Assembly (NCBI RefSeq): GCF_009363095.1
Contig: NZ_CP045295.1
Span: forward strand, 62,001 to 126,000
DNA from: Paenibacillus cellulositrophicus
Lineage (GTDB): Bacteria; Bacillota; Bacilli; Paenibacillales; Paenibacillaceae
Direction of reading: 5' to 3'
DNA: 64,000 nt
Shown: positions 51,684-61,321 of the stretch, piece after piece
Position numbering within the stretch: position 1 is the first letter of the stretch
Layout: every line of letters starts with the position of its first letter
Program-made: the position numbers and the translations under genes
Notes under the pieces: generated by a model
What the model was told of the DNA's origin: nothing
The model's database searches: none
What the model saw: the letters and a program-made list of their open reading frames with translations, nothing else

Positions 51684-53375
51684 CTATTCTAAGGGGTGCG
51701 CGTTACTTTTATTTTGCCGGTACGCAGGGATGACAATAGTCATTTTCGTCCCAACCATGGGCTCGCTTTCAATTCGAACACCATAATTTGGCCCAAAAAA
51801 TAATTGGATTCGTTCTCTAATATTGAATATTCCATAGCCGTTTCCTTTCCGGAGTTGAAGGCGTTCTATCGCCTCTATATCCATGCCGGGTCCATTATCC
51901 TCCACAGAAATCTCAATCCGTTCATCAACAACGACCCCTGTTAAACGCAGCTTACCGCCCTCTTTCCTGCGGTGATAAATCCCATGCTCAATTGCATTCT
52001 CCACAATCGGTTGAAGGAGAAGATTAAGAGTTTCGTAGGAATAGATGTCTTCATCTATTTCAAACTCTACCTCAAAGCTGTTGTCATGCATGATTAACTG
52101 AATATCGATATAGGCTTTTACAATCTCTAATTCATCCCGTACTGAAATTATATTGTCCCCTTGATTCAATGCCTTTCTATAAAATCGTGCCAACGTTATA
52201 ACAATTCGGCTTATTTCTTCGGAACCCAGATAAAGGGCCTTCCAATTAATAGTGGATAACGTGTTATATAAAAAATGAGGATTAATTTGAGCTTGAAGTG
52301 CTGTTAACTGTGCTTTTCGTTTTTGATTTTGTACTTCATACACCTCGTTAATGAGCTTATTGATTTTTACAAGCATTTCAGCAAACTGATTCGTAAGTAG
52401 CCCCATTTCATCTTTCGCAGTACTATGAATCTGTACAGTAAGATCACCATTTTTGACCAAATTCATTTTACTATGCAAATATAATATGGGTCTCACCAAT
52501 GTTTTGGTGAAAATCCATCCGAGAATAATCAACATTACAATACAAATACCAATAATAAGGAACATGGTATACAAAATACTTTCCGTTTCGTTTAAAACAA
52601 CATTAGGAGACACACCATATTTAATCGTCCAACCGGACGTTGACATTTTACGTTCCATCATAAGTTGATACTTATCCACATTTGTATTGTTCCGTGCAAC
52701 GGAATTAGCATACAAAACCTGCCCGTCCTCATCGATTATCTCCAGACACCCTTGATTATTTGCCATCTGCTCAAGTCCCCCGAAAAATTTCTTAATACTT
52801 AGTCCTATATAGAGAATTCCTAAATCGGACGTAGACGCAGTTTCAGGGATAACACGAATAGCAATAACTCTATTTTGCTTTTTGTCTATGTACCATTTAA
52901 CTTCATTAGGCCGCAAATGCGAAGCAAGATCCCACAGCTCAGTTTTTTCAGGTGGCGCATATATAAGGTAATCACCGTAGTTGGAAATTTTCTTGCGAGA
53001 ATAAATCGTCATTTGCTCCATTTCCTTGTTGCTTAACAAAATGATGTTGAAAAGGGGATCCATAGTTCCTCTTAGGTCTTGTGATAAATTAATATAATCT
53101 ATATAATTATTCGTTAATATTTTTTGTGTTGTGGAGTTAAAAATAATAATATCCTCTATGGATTGATAATGATCCAGTTTGTAAGATAGATGGCTTTCGA
53201 ATGTTTTAAGCTGCGTTTCTATTCCTTGATAGGCCCGTTTCTCAAGCAGAATACGACTTTGAATAAAAGCAAAGCTCCCTAGCACGACAAGAGGTATAAA
53301 AATCATAACAGAGTAGGTCATAATTAATTTTCTCTGCAGTGACATGTCTCTAAAAAAAGCGGGCAAAGCATTCAT
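51684..53375 (-). CDS. Sensor histidine kinase (YesM-like)
   Basis: This 563-residue kinase has a membrane helix at ~20-40, an extracellular sensor, a second helix at ~280-305, HAMP, the phosphoacceptor motif QINPHFLYNTLSTI and ATPase boxes (PIVENAIEHGI, DNGPGMD, GNGYGIFNI). It starts at the ATG at 53375, which overlaps the response-regulator stop as ATGA, so the two are coupled; a longer frame into the regulator gene is rejected. Confidence 0.92.
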   Translation of the reverse strand: MNALPAFFRDMSLQRKLIMTYSVMIFIPLVVLGSFAFIQSRILLEKRAYQGIETQLKTFESHLSYKLDHYQSIEDIIIFNSTTQKILTNNYIDYINLSQDLRGTMDPLFNIILLSNKEMEQMTIYSRKKISNYGDYLIYAPPEKTELWDLASHLRPNEVKWYIDKKQNRVIAIRVIPETASTSDLGILYIGLSIKKFFGGLEQMANNQGCLEIIDEDGQVLYANSVARNNTNVDKYQLMMERKMSTSGWTIKYGVSPNVVLNETESILYTMFLIIGICIVMLIILGWIFTKTLVRPILYLHSKMNLVKNGDLTVQIHSTAKDEMGLLTNQFAEMLVKINKLINEVYEVQNQKRKAQLTALQAQINPHFLYNTLSTINWKALYLGSEEISRIVITLARFYRKALNQGDNIISVRDELEIVKAYIDIQLIMHDNSFEVEFEIDEDIYSYETLNLLLQPIVENAIEHGIYHRRKEGGKLRLTGVVVDERIEISVEDNGPGMDIEAIERLQLRKGNGYGIFNIRERIQLFFGPNYGVRIESEPMVGTKMTIVIPAYRQNKSNAHPLE

Positions 53376-54874
53376 GATTTTAAATCCTCTCTGTATTTCT
53401 GAGGTGTTTTCCCATAATATGTCCTGAACAACGAACAAAAGTATGATTGATTAATGTATCCTACTTGTTGTGAGATATTAATAATCTTCATACTCGTTTC
53501 TCGTATCAGTTTTTCAGCCTGTTCCATTCGAAAAGATGTAATGAACTTTTGAAGGCTAATGCCTGTCTCTTTTCTAAACAGGAAACTTAAATAACTCGGC
53601 GTCAAATAAACCTTATTCGCTAACCACTCTAACGAAATACGGTCCATATAGTGTTTATTAATCAGCTTTTTGACTTGCTGTATTTGTGAGTTGTAATTCG
53701 GACTCGACATCAGTCCATGCTCCCATCGATCGACTAGACTATCTATTAATGACCGAGCACCACTCATATGCCTGGTATTCTCTATAAGTTCCGCAATTTG
53801 TTGTTCATCTTCCTTCAAATCTGTCAATTTGGTCTTAACTAACTTTAGAATTTCAAACAGCATTACTTTAATATAGAACCGAGAGTAATTGGTCTTTTCT
53901 TGTAATTGAATGAACAAAATGTTGAGGTGATATTTTACCTTACTGACGTCTTCCGCCCCAAAAGCCTTTCTGATATCGTCCATACTTGTCTTTATCAATT
54001 CGCTGTCTTGCACTGACTGTTCATTTTGTATCAGAATTCGACTATTTTCCGCAAAAATTTGGTAGGCCAATAACTGCTCTAACTTCTCAAATTCCGTCTT
54101 ATATTGCGAGTAATCGGTTATTGAAATACTTCCAGTAATAAATACTAGCTGGTGAAAAACGTTCTGAAACATTTGCTGAATCGCTATTGCAAAATCGGAA
54201 AAATGATATTCCTTATATTCCTCTATAATGATAAGACATTGCGTTTCATTTAACACAAGTTCATAGCTTCTTTCAGGTAGTAATTGATGCAATTCACCGA
54301 CCCAATCTTGTTTATCTCTATCAAAAAATGAGTTTTTGCAAGAGATAAGAATCATTCGTTTTGCTGAAAGAACCGTTTCCCCTGATGTGGAGGAATATAA
54401 TCCATTGATGAGCTCAAACGTCTTGCGTTCCTTTTCATACTTGAGATTTTCCATCGATACTTTCTCCAAATGAATGGCTTGTTTTCTTAAGTCCTCCTCT
54501 TCCTTGCATGCAGCTAATAGATTGTTCATCAAAGCAGAAAATTCTTCGGGGACAATTGGTTTTAACAAATAACCATAGACCCCCAGCTCTATCGCCTGTT
54601 TAGCAAAAGAAAATTCTGCATGGGCAGTAAGAAAAACAATTTTGACCAGCGGATTAATCGACTTTATTACCGCACATAACTCCAATCCATTCATGTGGGG
54701 CATCATAATGTCACAAAGAACAATATCAAAGGACTCACGGTTAAACCGTTCTAGCGCTTCCTCGCCATTTGTCGCTTCTCGGCAAGAAAGCGGGAATTCA
54801 AACATTTTAGTAAGGAATGATATCCCTTTCCGCTCGATCTCCTCATCATCCACAACTAAAACATTGTATGGCAT
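53372..54874 (-). CDS. AraC-type response regulator (YesN-like)
   Basis: This 500-residue regulator has receiver domain residues VVDDEEIER and phosphoacceptor D55 in IVLCDIMMPHMNG, and a C-terminal AraC domain (VYLTPSYLSFLFRKETG, VGYINQSYFCSLFRTYYG). It starts at 54874, with AAGGAG upstream; a 19-residue longer version has none. It likely switches on the downstream LplB/LplC/LplA-like transport genes. Confidence 0.92.
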   Translation of the reverse strand: MPYNVLVVDDEEIERKGISFLTKMFEFPLSCREATNGEEALERFNRESFDIVLCDIMMPHMNGLELCAVIKSINPLVKIVFLTAHAEFSFAKQAIELGVYGYLLKPIVPEEFSALMNNLLAACKEEEDLRKQAIHLEKVSMENLKYEKERKTFELINGLYSSTSGETVLSAKRMILISCKNSFFDRDKQDWVGELHQLLPERSYELVLNETQCLIIIEEYKEYHFSDFAIAIQQMFQNVFHQLVFITGSISITDYSQYKTEFEKLEQLLAYQIFAENSRILIQNEQSVQDSELIKTSMDDIRKAFGAEDVSKVKYHLNILFIQLQEKTNYSRFYIKVMLFEILKLVKTKLTDLKEDEQQIAELIENTRHMSGARSLIDSLVDRWEHGLMSSPNYNSQIQQVKKLINKHYMDRISLEWLANKVYLTPSYLSFLFRKETGISLQKFITSFRMEQAEKLIRETSMKIINISQQVGYINQSYFCSLFRTYYGKTPQKYREDLKS

Positions 54875-55058
54875 GACAACAAGTCTCCTTTTCATGAATT
54901 TGTATATATTGGCACATACGATCATAGCCAAGGATATCCTGATGCGTAGGAAGCCCGTTGAAATATTGTTTTAATTCATTTAGATTCAGTATCAATTTTG
55001 TATTCGGAAAATGCGGGATCAGAAGCGTTTATGAAGGGCTATATAAAATGTATCCATA

Positions 55059-55327
55059 GGTCTTGCCGGACAAATAGTTACTGTGTATTCCATTGCCTAC
55101 GCAGTCGGTACGCCGATTCTAATCGCAATCACATCAAATGTAGATCGAAAAAAGCTATATTATAGGCAGCACTATGTATCTTCGTTTTCGGCAATATCAT
55201 CTTTGTTCAAAGCCCAGATCATGCAATGCTTATGATTTCCCGGGCTGTGTTGGGAGTAAGCGCAGGTGTTTTCGCCGTAGTTGCCACTTTAGGAACTTTG
55301 ATCGGGGAGTATACGGGAGGGTGCTGA
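55059..55327 (+). pseudogene. MFS transporter fragment
   Basis: One frame gives GLAGQIVTVYSIAYAVGTPI and LIAITSNVDRKKL, then a shift leads to ALCIFVFGNIIF and ISRAVLGVSAGVFAVVATLG, the helix 2 to helix 4 part of a DHA1 transporter. Both ends are missing, and the frame shifts near 55165. Confidence 0.7.
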
Positions 55328-55403
55328 AGTACACTAAACCGTCTTGTCTGTCTTAAATGCCAAAAAATAATGATTTTCAATTATCTCCTTACACTAAAGA
55401 GCG

Positions 55404-55448
55404 GATGTTGTGCGGAGTCGTGTTGCCGCATAGCGTTCCGCACAACAA
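55404..55448. terminator. Hairpin downstream of the FAH operon
   Basis: GTTGTGCGGA and TCCGCACAAC form a perfect 10-base stem about 130 bases after the minus-strand hydrolase stop. Confidence 0.5.
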
Positions 55449-55579
55449 TTAATACGTTATTCCATTGTGTATAAGACTTCTTAATTGCAATGTACCATGC
55501 TGTCATACAAAAATGTATTCCACTATGTTCTCCCAAATAATGTTTGCGTGTTCAGTTCGTGTTTTTCACCTTTCTATCT

Positions 55580-56488
55580 TTAATACGGTTCGTCCACCAT
55601 GCGATTGGTCAATTTACCCAACTTCTCGATTTCTATGGTAACAACATCTCCATGCTTCAAGTAGACGCGTCGATCTTCGGGATAACCAAGCACAACGCCT
55701 TCCGGGGTTCCTGTCAAAATAATGTCCCCCGGGTCGAGCGTCATATGCTGCGAGATGTAGCTTACGATTTCTTCACAGGAAAAAATCATATCGGATGTGT
55801 TGGACTGCTGGCGAATTTCCCCGTTTACGGTGGACTGTATAGCCAGCTGATTCGGGTTGCCGACTTCATCGGAGGTGACCAGATAGGGTCCCAACGGGCT
55901 GAAGTGGTCGCAGGACTTCCCAATCAGCCATTGGGGGGTTCTCATTTGCAAGTCGCGGGCCGACAGATCGTTCACGTTCGTATACCCGAACACATAGTCC
56001 AACGCTCCTTCCTTCCGTACATATTTTGCCTTCTTCCCGATGACAATCACGAGTTCAGCCTCATAATCTACCTCTTGAGTAACCCGGTTGGGCAGGGCTA
56101 TGTCATGCCCGTGTCCGGTTAACGTATTATTGAATTTATTGAAAATAATCGGGTATTCCGGAATCGGCGCATGGGTCTCTTCCGCATGTCGACGGTAGTT
56201 CAGTCCGATACAGATGATTTTGCCGGGACGGGTTACGCTCGCGCCATAGACTTGATCATTTCCATCCAGAACATAGCCTGTATCCGAAGAACCTTCGCTT
56301 GGAAGCGCGGCCAGGTACGCCCTTAATCGTTCAAGTCCCTGTTCGCCGCCTGCAATAACTTCCATAACGTCGGTTGGAATTCCCTCCGCCGGGTAAGCTT
56401 CCAACGCTTTACCGATATCGATAATATGGCTGTCCTGTTCAATTACTAGGCGATACTCGCCTTGTTGTTCAATTGTTGCCAATCTCAT
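55580..56488 (-). CDS. Fumarylacetoacetate hydrolase (FAH) family protein
   Basis: This 302-residue protein has the FAH fold with ICIGLNYRRHAEET and the metal-ligand segment VDYEAELVIVIGKKAKYV, plus GYTNVNDLSARDLQ. In the diketo-hydrolase pathway such enzymes split 2,4-diketo-3-deoxy sugar acids into pyruvate and a hydroxy acid. The ATG at 56488 is chosen because GGGAG lies ~10 bases upstream; the GTG at 56500 would overlap that site. It is the last gene of the sugar-acid operon. Confidence 0.88.
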   Translation of the reverse strand: MRLATIEQQGEYRLVIEQDSHIIDIGKALEAYPAEGIPTDVMEVIAGGEQGLERLRAYLAALPSEGSSDTGYVLDGNDQVYGASVTRPGKIICIGLNYRRHAEETHAPIPEYPIIFNKFNNTLTGHGHDIALPNRVTQEVDYEAELVIVIGKKAKYVRKEGALDYVFGYTNVNDLSARDLQMRTPQWLIGKSCDHFSPLGPYLVTSDEVGNPNQLAIQSTVNGEIRQQSNTSDMIFSCEEIVSYISQHMTLDPGDIILTGTPEGVVLGYPEDRRVYLKHGDVVTIEIEKLGKLTNRMVDEPY

Positions 56489-56509
56489 CTTTTTTTTCAC
56501 TCCCTTTGA

Positions 56510-57283
56510 TTATGCGTTCTTGCCGAACGTGACTCCCCCATCGATGTAAAGAGGCGATCCCATCATGAATTTGGATTCATCGGAAGCGAGGAACAGTGCC
56601 GCATTCGCTACGTCTTCCGGGCTGCCAAGGTCATTGCTGAGCTGTCTGGATTTCAACGAACGCTTAGCTTCCTCAGGGTCGGCATAGGAGGTTTTAAGAT
56701 AGTTTTCTACGAAGGGGGTTAGAATCGTTCCCGGCAGCAAGGCGTTGACTCGAATATTATAGGGCGCATAATCCACCTGCATGGACTTTGTTAATGAAAG
56801 CACCGCCCCTTTGGTCGCTGCGTAAGAAGCTCTCCTCGCCAATCCGATCTCGGCAATGCAAGAGGACATATGAATAATGCTGCCCGATCTGCGCTCCATC
56901 ATATGAGGTACCACGTACTTGGTAGGCAAGAACACGCCGCGGATATTCACGCTGATGACCTTGTCCCATTGCTCGGGCTCAATCTCGTGAATCATGCCGA
57001 CTCCGCTAATGCCTGCGTTGTTGAACAGCACGTCAATGTGGCCGACAAGATTCAAAGCTGTGTCCACCATCGCTTGAACCGCCTGCACGTCGGTAACGTC
57101 GGCCTGGATGGAGTGGGCAATGCCCCCGGCATCCCGGATTTCCTTAACCGTCTGCTCGCCGGCAGACTCTTGAAGATCGTTAACGATCACGGTAGCCCCT
57201 TCGCGGGCGAACAATAGCGCCGAGCTTTTGCCGATTCCGGAGCCAGCCCCAGTGATGAACACCGTTTTGTTGCGTAATATCAT
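56510..57283 (-). CDS. SDR oxidoreductase, candidate keto-deoxy sugar acid dehydrogenase
   Basis: This 257-residue SDR has TGAGSGIG, NNAG, the catalytic Ser of HMSS and YAATKGA. Its position between the dehydratase and the FAH hydrolase fits a 2-keto-3-deoxy-L-rhamnonate (or fuconate) 4-dehydrogenase. The SDR family is certain; the substrate is inferred from the operon. Confidence 0.85.
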   Translation of the reverse strand: MILRNKTVFITGAGSGIGKSSALLFAREGATVIVNDLQESAGEQTVKEIRDAGGIAHSIQADVTDVQAVQAMVDTALNLVGHIDVLFNNAGISGVGMIHEIEPEQWDKVISVNIRGVFLPTKYVVPHMMERRSGSIIHMSSCIAEIGLARRASYAATKGAVLSLTKSMQVDYAPYNIRVNALLPGTILTPFVENYLKTSYADPEEAKRSLKSRQLSNDLGSPEDVANAALFLASDESKFMMGSPLYIDGGVTFGKNA

Positions 57284-57381
57284 TTCGGTTCCCCCCGATT
57301 TGTACGGATGTTATGTTCAACAGAGCGACAACTACGGCATAGTTGCTCTGCTATTCGTGGCCTATTTAACGATGTGCCTGA

Positions 57382-58479
57382 TTACCTGACCCGATATTCG
57401 TTAAAATAGCGAGGGATAATCGACGTCGAAGCACCCGGCTGTTGCGGGAGCGTGTAGAAGCCATTGACTACATTAATCGGTTCTTCGAAAATGTGCTTGA
57501 TCCATGGGATGTATTCCAGCATGATCGCGTTCGGCGTAGCGGCCACAAGATGCTGATGAATTTGTCCCATATCTCCGACATGAGGACACACAGGAAGATC
57601 GTGAGCAGCAGCAAGGCCTGCAACTTGCAGCCATTCGGTGATCCCGGCTACCCGAGTAACGTCCACCTGCACATACTCGACGGCTCCTTGCGTGATATAG
57701 TCCCGGAAAGCATACTTATTGTACACATGCTCTCCAAGCGCGATAGGAACGTTCAATTCATCCGCAAGCTTGCGGTGTCCCGAAATGTCGTCCGGATTGA
57801 GCGGTTCTTCCAGCCAGATCAAATCGAACTGCTCCAGTCTCTTGCCCCAGGTCATGGCGGTCGTAATGTTCCATTGCTGGTTGACGTCGATCATCAGACC
57901 AATCTCATCGCCGATTGCACGCCGGACGGCCTGCACCCGATCGAAGTCCTCCCGCGGATCTGGCTTACCTACTTTCATCTTGACTGCCGTGAAGCCTTGC
58001 TCCAGAATCCCTGTGATGTCTTTAATCAATTGGTCCTTGCTCCAGTTCAGCCAGCCGCCATTTGTATTGTAGGCCTTAATCTTACCCATCTTATGGCCCC
58101 CCAAATATTGCCACAGCGGTTTTCCGGCCGCCTTAGACATAATGTCCCACAGCGCGATGTCGACGGCTGCTAATGCCATATGCGTAATGCCGGAGCGTCC
58201 GATCCAGTGCATCGGACCAAAGCGGAGCTCGTCCCATATTTGTTTAACGTTAAAAGGGTCTTTACCGATAAGCGCGGGTGCATAATACCGGTCGATCGTG
58301 TCGGCAATCATTTCATCGCCTTTAGCCGTCGTACCGGTATAGCCGTAGCCGACAATCCCTTCATCCGTTTCGATGTGAACGCCGGTGACTCCCCAATGCG
58401 TGGCCACGTTGATGGCATCGGTAATCGGCGGAGTGATCGGGACATGCAAAATGAAGCTTTCTGCTTTTGTAATTTTCAT
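57382..58479 (-). CDS. Enolase-superfamily sugar-acid dehydratase
   Basis: This 365-residue enzyme belongs to the mandelate racemase/muconate lactonizing group: KxK-like base VKMKVG, metal ligands in DVNQQW, EEPLNP and GEHVYNK, and CPHVGDMGQ near the C-terminus. It resembles acid-sugar dehydratases. With two SDRs and an FAH hydrolase it probably dehydrates an aldonate such as L-rhamnonate or L-fuconate to a 2-keto-3-deoxy acid. Confidence 0.88.
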   Translation of the reverse strand: MKITKAESFILHVPITPPITDAINVATHWGVTGVHIETDEGIVGYGYTGTTAKGDEMIADTIDRYYAPALIGKDPFNVKQIWDELRFGPMHWIGRSGITHMALAAVDIALWDIMSKAAGKPLWQYLGGHKMGKIKAYNTNGGWLNWSKDQLIKDITGILEQGFTAVKMKVGKPDPREDFDRVQAVRRAIGDEIGLMIDVNQQWNITTAMTWGKRLEQFDLIWLEEPLNPDDISGHRKLADELNVPIALGEHVYNKYAFRDYITQGAVEYVQVDVTRVAGITEWLQVAGLAAAHDLPVCPHVGDMGQIHQHLVAATPNAIMLEYIPWIKHIFEEPINVVNGFYTLPQQPGASTSIIPRYFNEYRVR

Positions 58480-58511
58480 AGAGTCATCATCCTTCGGGTG
58501 TAATGCTGAAA

Positions 58512-59279
58512 TTAGTATCCAAGAGACGCTCCGCCGTCAACCGGCAGCGCCACACCTGTAACGAACCGCGAACCGCGCGAAGCCAGAAATAACGCAGCAT
58601 CGGCAATTTCCTCGGAATCGGCCGGACGGCCGAGAGGATGCATATTATTAAGAAGGCGAGTCGTCTCCTCCGGATCGTCTTGCTCAAGCCTCCACTTCTC
58701 CAAGAGCGGTGTCATGACTCCAGCAGGGCACAGACAATTTACCCTGACGCCGTCCGGCGCATAATCGAGTGCTAACGCTTTCGTTAACGCCACGATTGCA
58801 CCCTTCGTCGAAGCGTATACCGCATTTTGCTTCTGACCGATGAGACCGTTCAGCGAAGCCATATTGACGATGTTCCCTTGCGACTTGCGAAGCGCAGGGA
58901 TGCACGTCTTGATCATCAGAAATACGCTTTTGAGGTTGATATTAATAACCCGGGTCCATTCGTCTACCGTTACTTCTTCCAACGCCTTGGGCAAGATGGT
59001 CGCTGCATTATTGAACAGGATGTCGATACGACCTAATCGATCTTCGACTTCAGCGACAGCTCTTTGTACATCCTGCTCCGATGACACATCCGCCTTGATC
59101 GCATAGGCCCGCCGTCTCCCCGGCTTGGACGAGATGCTTTCCGCTACCCGCCGACCACTCGCTTCCTCGATATCCACGATGATGACGCTGGCGCCTTCCT
59201 CCGCGAATCGCTCCGCTGCGACTTCGCCGATACCTGAACCTCCGCCCGTTATGATGCATACCTGATCTTCCAGCATCAT
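58512..59279 (-). CDS. SDR oxidoreductase, candidate sugar dehydrogenase
   Basis: This 255-residue SDR has TGGGSGIG, NNAA (in place of NNAG), the catalytic Ser in NMASLNG and YASTKGA. It starts at 59279, with AAGGAGG 10 bases upstream; a TTG eight codons earlier overlaps that site. Position suggests the first oxidation of the sugar, giving a lactone; no lactonase gene is in the cluster. Confidence 0.85.
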   Translation of the reverse strand: MMLEDQVCIITGGGSGIGEVAAERFAEEGASVIIVDIEEASGRRVAESISSKPGRRRAYAIKADVSSEQDVQRAVAEVEDRLGRIDILFNNAATILPKALEEVTVDEWTRVININLKSVFLMIKTCIPALRKSQGNIVNMASLNGLIGQKQNAVYASTKGAIVALTKALALDYAPDGVRVNCLCPAGVMTPLLEKWRLEQDDPEETTRLLNNMHPLGRPADSEEIADAALFLASRGSRFVTGVALPVDGGASLGY

Positions 59280-59309
59280 AGATTCGCCGACCTCCTTATC
59301 CAAAATCGT

Positions 59310-60512
59310 TTACCTGTACGCTCCAACTACCTTGCCGATTTCGAAGGCCGCCTTATCCAGCGCCTCCTGCGGCTCGAGACGACCGACGATTGCTCTTTGA
59401 AAAGTCTGCCAAAGAATGTCTTCCGTTAGCGGATATTCCGGGAACTTCGGAGGAATGACCACGCTCGTAAGAATCGTTTCCTCCAATAGAGACAACCTGC
59501 GTGCTTCCAATGCATCCTCGGCCGCCGCTTTTTTCAGCTTGTCCATTACCGACGTTCTGACCGGCACATGACCGTGGTGCGCATCGAAGAGCTGGCTCTC
59601 GTGAGAGGTCAGATGACGCAGCAACTGCACAGCTTGTTCCGGATGCCGCGTTCCAGCAAGAACTGCGAACGAATGGCTGCCGCAGTAGACGGCGCGTCTG
59701 CCTTGCGAGCCCGCCGGCGTTAATGCCAAGTCGAAGCGCCCGGCCAACGGAGACGCATGATCGGTCAACAGGCTGAAATAGCCCGGCCAATCCGTGACGA
59801 ACGTGCTGTCCCCGTTGCGGAAGTTGGCCGATACTTCGTCGTACTCCATCTCCGGCAGACCTTCAGGAGTCAATCCTTCTTTATACCACTCCCGCAGCCG
59901 CTGTAACGCCGCAAGGCCAGCCGCGCTGTTGAACGCCGGTTGGAGCCGCTCGTCGAACAGCTTGCCGTCCTCGCTGGACAGCAGTTCGAAGAAAGTGCCG
60001 AACAGTCCTGACCCCTTGCCCGGGTAAACCAATCCGGTATAGCCCGCCGCTTTAGCCCTGCGTGACGCTTCACTCAACTCTTCCCAGGTTTCAGGTACGC
60101 CGATGTTCAGTTCGGCAAGGCGATCCGAACGATACACCAGCAATCTGGCATCAAAGTTTCGAGGAATGCTCTTCAGATTCCCTCCAACCCGGCAAAGTTC
60201 AACCAGGGTCGGAGAGAAATCAGCCAGAGCGCTCTGGTCGAAATAGGGATCCAACGACAGCAGGTGCTCCGCTTGGGAAGGCGCATATTTCGAATGCGTG
60301 GACACGAGATCGAAAGGACTCTCTTTCGTTTCGAAAGCTTCCTTCAGCAATGCGTTCAACTGCGGATGCGTGCCTTTGAATGCGACGTTAACGGCAATTC
60401 CTGATCTTTGTTCGAATACCTCAAGGCTCCGATAGAGTGGCCCATACATGGGGCCGTCTATTAAGGCCACTTTCAAGGAGGTAATTGGCAATGGTTCTCC
60501 CCCCATATTCAT
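59310..60512 (-). CDS. Family 1 solute-binding-like protein lacking a signal peptide
   Basis: This 400-residue protein has the fold pattern of sugar-binding proteins (LEVFEQRSGIAVNVAFKG, VPETWEELSEASRRAKAAGY, AVQLLRHLTSHESQLF) but the N-terminus MNMGGEPLPITSLKVALIDG has no signal peptide or lipobox, and no permease gene lies in the operon. It may be a cytoplasmic ligand sensor or have lost its export signal. ATG at 60512 has no clear binding site; an in-frame TTG at 60491 lies behind GGGGGGAG and also gives a signal-less protein. Confidence 0.75.
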   Translation of the reverse strand: MNMGGEPLPITSLKVALIDGPMYGPLYRSLEVFEQRSGIAVNVAFKGTHPQLNALLKEAFETKESPFDLVSTHSKYAPSQAEHLLSLDPYFDQSALADFSPTLVELCRVGGNLKSIPRNFDARLLVYRSDRLAELNIGVPETWEELSEASRRAKAAGYTGLVYPGKGSGLFGTFFELLSSEDGKLFDERLQPAFNSAAGLAALQRLREWYKEGLTPEGLPEMEYDEVSANFRNGDSTFVTDWPGYFSLLTDHASPLAGRFDLALTPAGSQGRRAVYCGSHSFAVLAGTRHPEQAVQLLRHLTSHESQLFDAHHGHVPVRTSVMDKLKKAAAEDALEARRLSLLEETILTSVVIPPKFPEYPLTEDILWQTFQRAIVGRLEPQEALDKAAFEIGKVVGAYR

Positions 60513-60529
60513 TATAAAGCGGTTACAAT

Positions 60530-60561
60530 ATCATGTACGATTTTAATATATCATACATGAT
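60530..60561. promoter_or_regulatory. Two GntR-type operator sites before the sugar-acid operon
   Basis: ATCATGTACGAT (60530-60541) and ATCATACATGAT (60550-60561) are 20 bases apart, two helical turns on the same face. A third site, ATCATGCTTGAT, lies at 61322-61333 upstream of the GntR gene. The GntR protein probably represses both promoters. Confidence 0.65.
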
Positions 60562-60615
60562 TTTAGGTGTAAATAAACTTGGGCCGGCTTTTCGATCTGA
60601 TTCACTTAACCCTAA

Positions 60616-61281
60616 TTATTTCTCGAAATTGATACGAAGTCTTTCGTGAGCGTTCCTTAAATGGTTACGCATTGCCTCTGCAGCCTGTTCGGTATCGCGC
60701 GTAAGAAGCGCACGGACAATGATTTCGTGCTCGATCTTTTCGGCTTCCATATCAATGTTGCAACGCGTATCATTCAGATATCGATGGATGCGCTGAATCA
60801 GGCTTGTCACCATGTCCTTCAAATTTTCGTTCTTCGCGTAATGTAGAATTGTGCCGTGCAAGTCGCCATTCATCTTAAAGATTGTGGTTTCCCGGTCTAC
60901 TTCCCCTCGCCCCGGTTCGTGGGATAGAAGGTCCTCAAGAACAGCCTCAAGCCTATGGGGCGGAATATGCGCTATCGATTTGCGTATCGACAAATCTTCG
61001 AGTTGACTTCGAATCTCAAAAATTTCGTCGATGTCCTTCAAACTCATTTCGGCAACGTACATCCCCTTAAACGGAATTAGCGTTACGAACCCTTCCGAAG
61101 CCAGACGGGACAAGGATTCTCTAATCGGAATATTGCTTACGCCAAGTTCCCGAGACAAGCTATCGATATTTATTTTATCTCCGGCCGCCATCCTGTGGGA
61201 CAAAATTTGTTGCTTCAATATGTCATACAGCTCTTCTGTAAGAACGTACCGGTTCAATTTCTTATCTTTCTTTTCCGTCAT
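60616..61281 (-). CDS. GntR family regulator, FadR/FCD type
   Basis: This 221-residue regulator has an N-terminal winged helix (ELYDILKQQIL, LSRELGVSNIPIRESLSRLA) and a helical FCD ligand domain with the usual metal-binding Asp/His positions (NGDLHGTILHYA, EHEIIVRALL). It precedes the sugar-acid genes on the same strand and probably responds to a pathway acid. Confidence 0.92.
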   Translation of the reverse strand: MTEKKDKKLNRYVLTEELYDILKQQILSHRMAAGDKINIDSLSRELGVSNIPIRESLSRLASEGFVTLIPFKGMYVAEMSLKDIDEIFEIRSQLEDLSIRKSIAHIPPHRLEAVLEDLLSHEPGRGEVDRETTIFKMNGDLHGTILHYAKNENLKDMVTSLIQRIHRYLNDTRCNIDMEAEKIEHEIIVRALLTRDTEQAAEAMRNHLRNAHERLRINFEK

Positions 61282-61321
61282 ATCTTTTAACTCTCCATTG
61301 TCTTTTTTTAAATTATACTAC

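Noticed and set aside
57442-58173. Plus-strand frame of 243 codons opposite the dehydratase
   Set aside because: It is the antisense of a conserved enolase-superfamily gene and has no recognisable motif.
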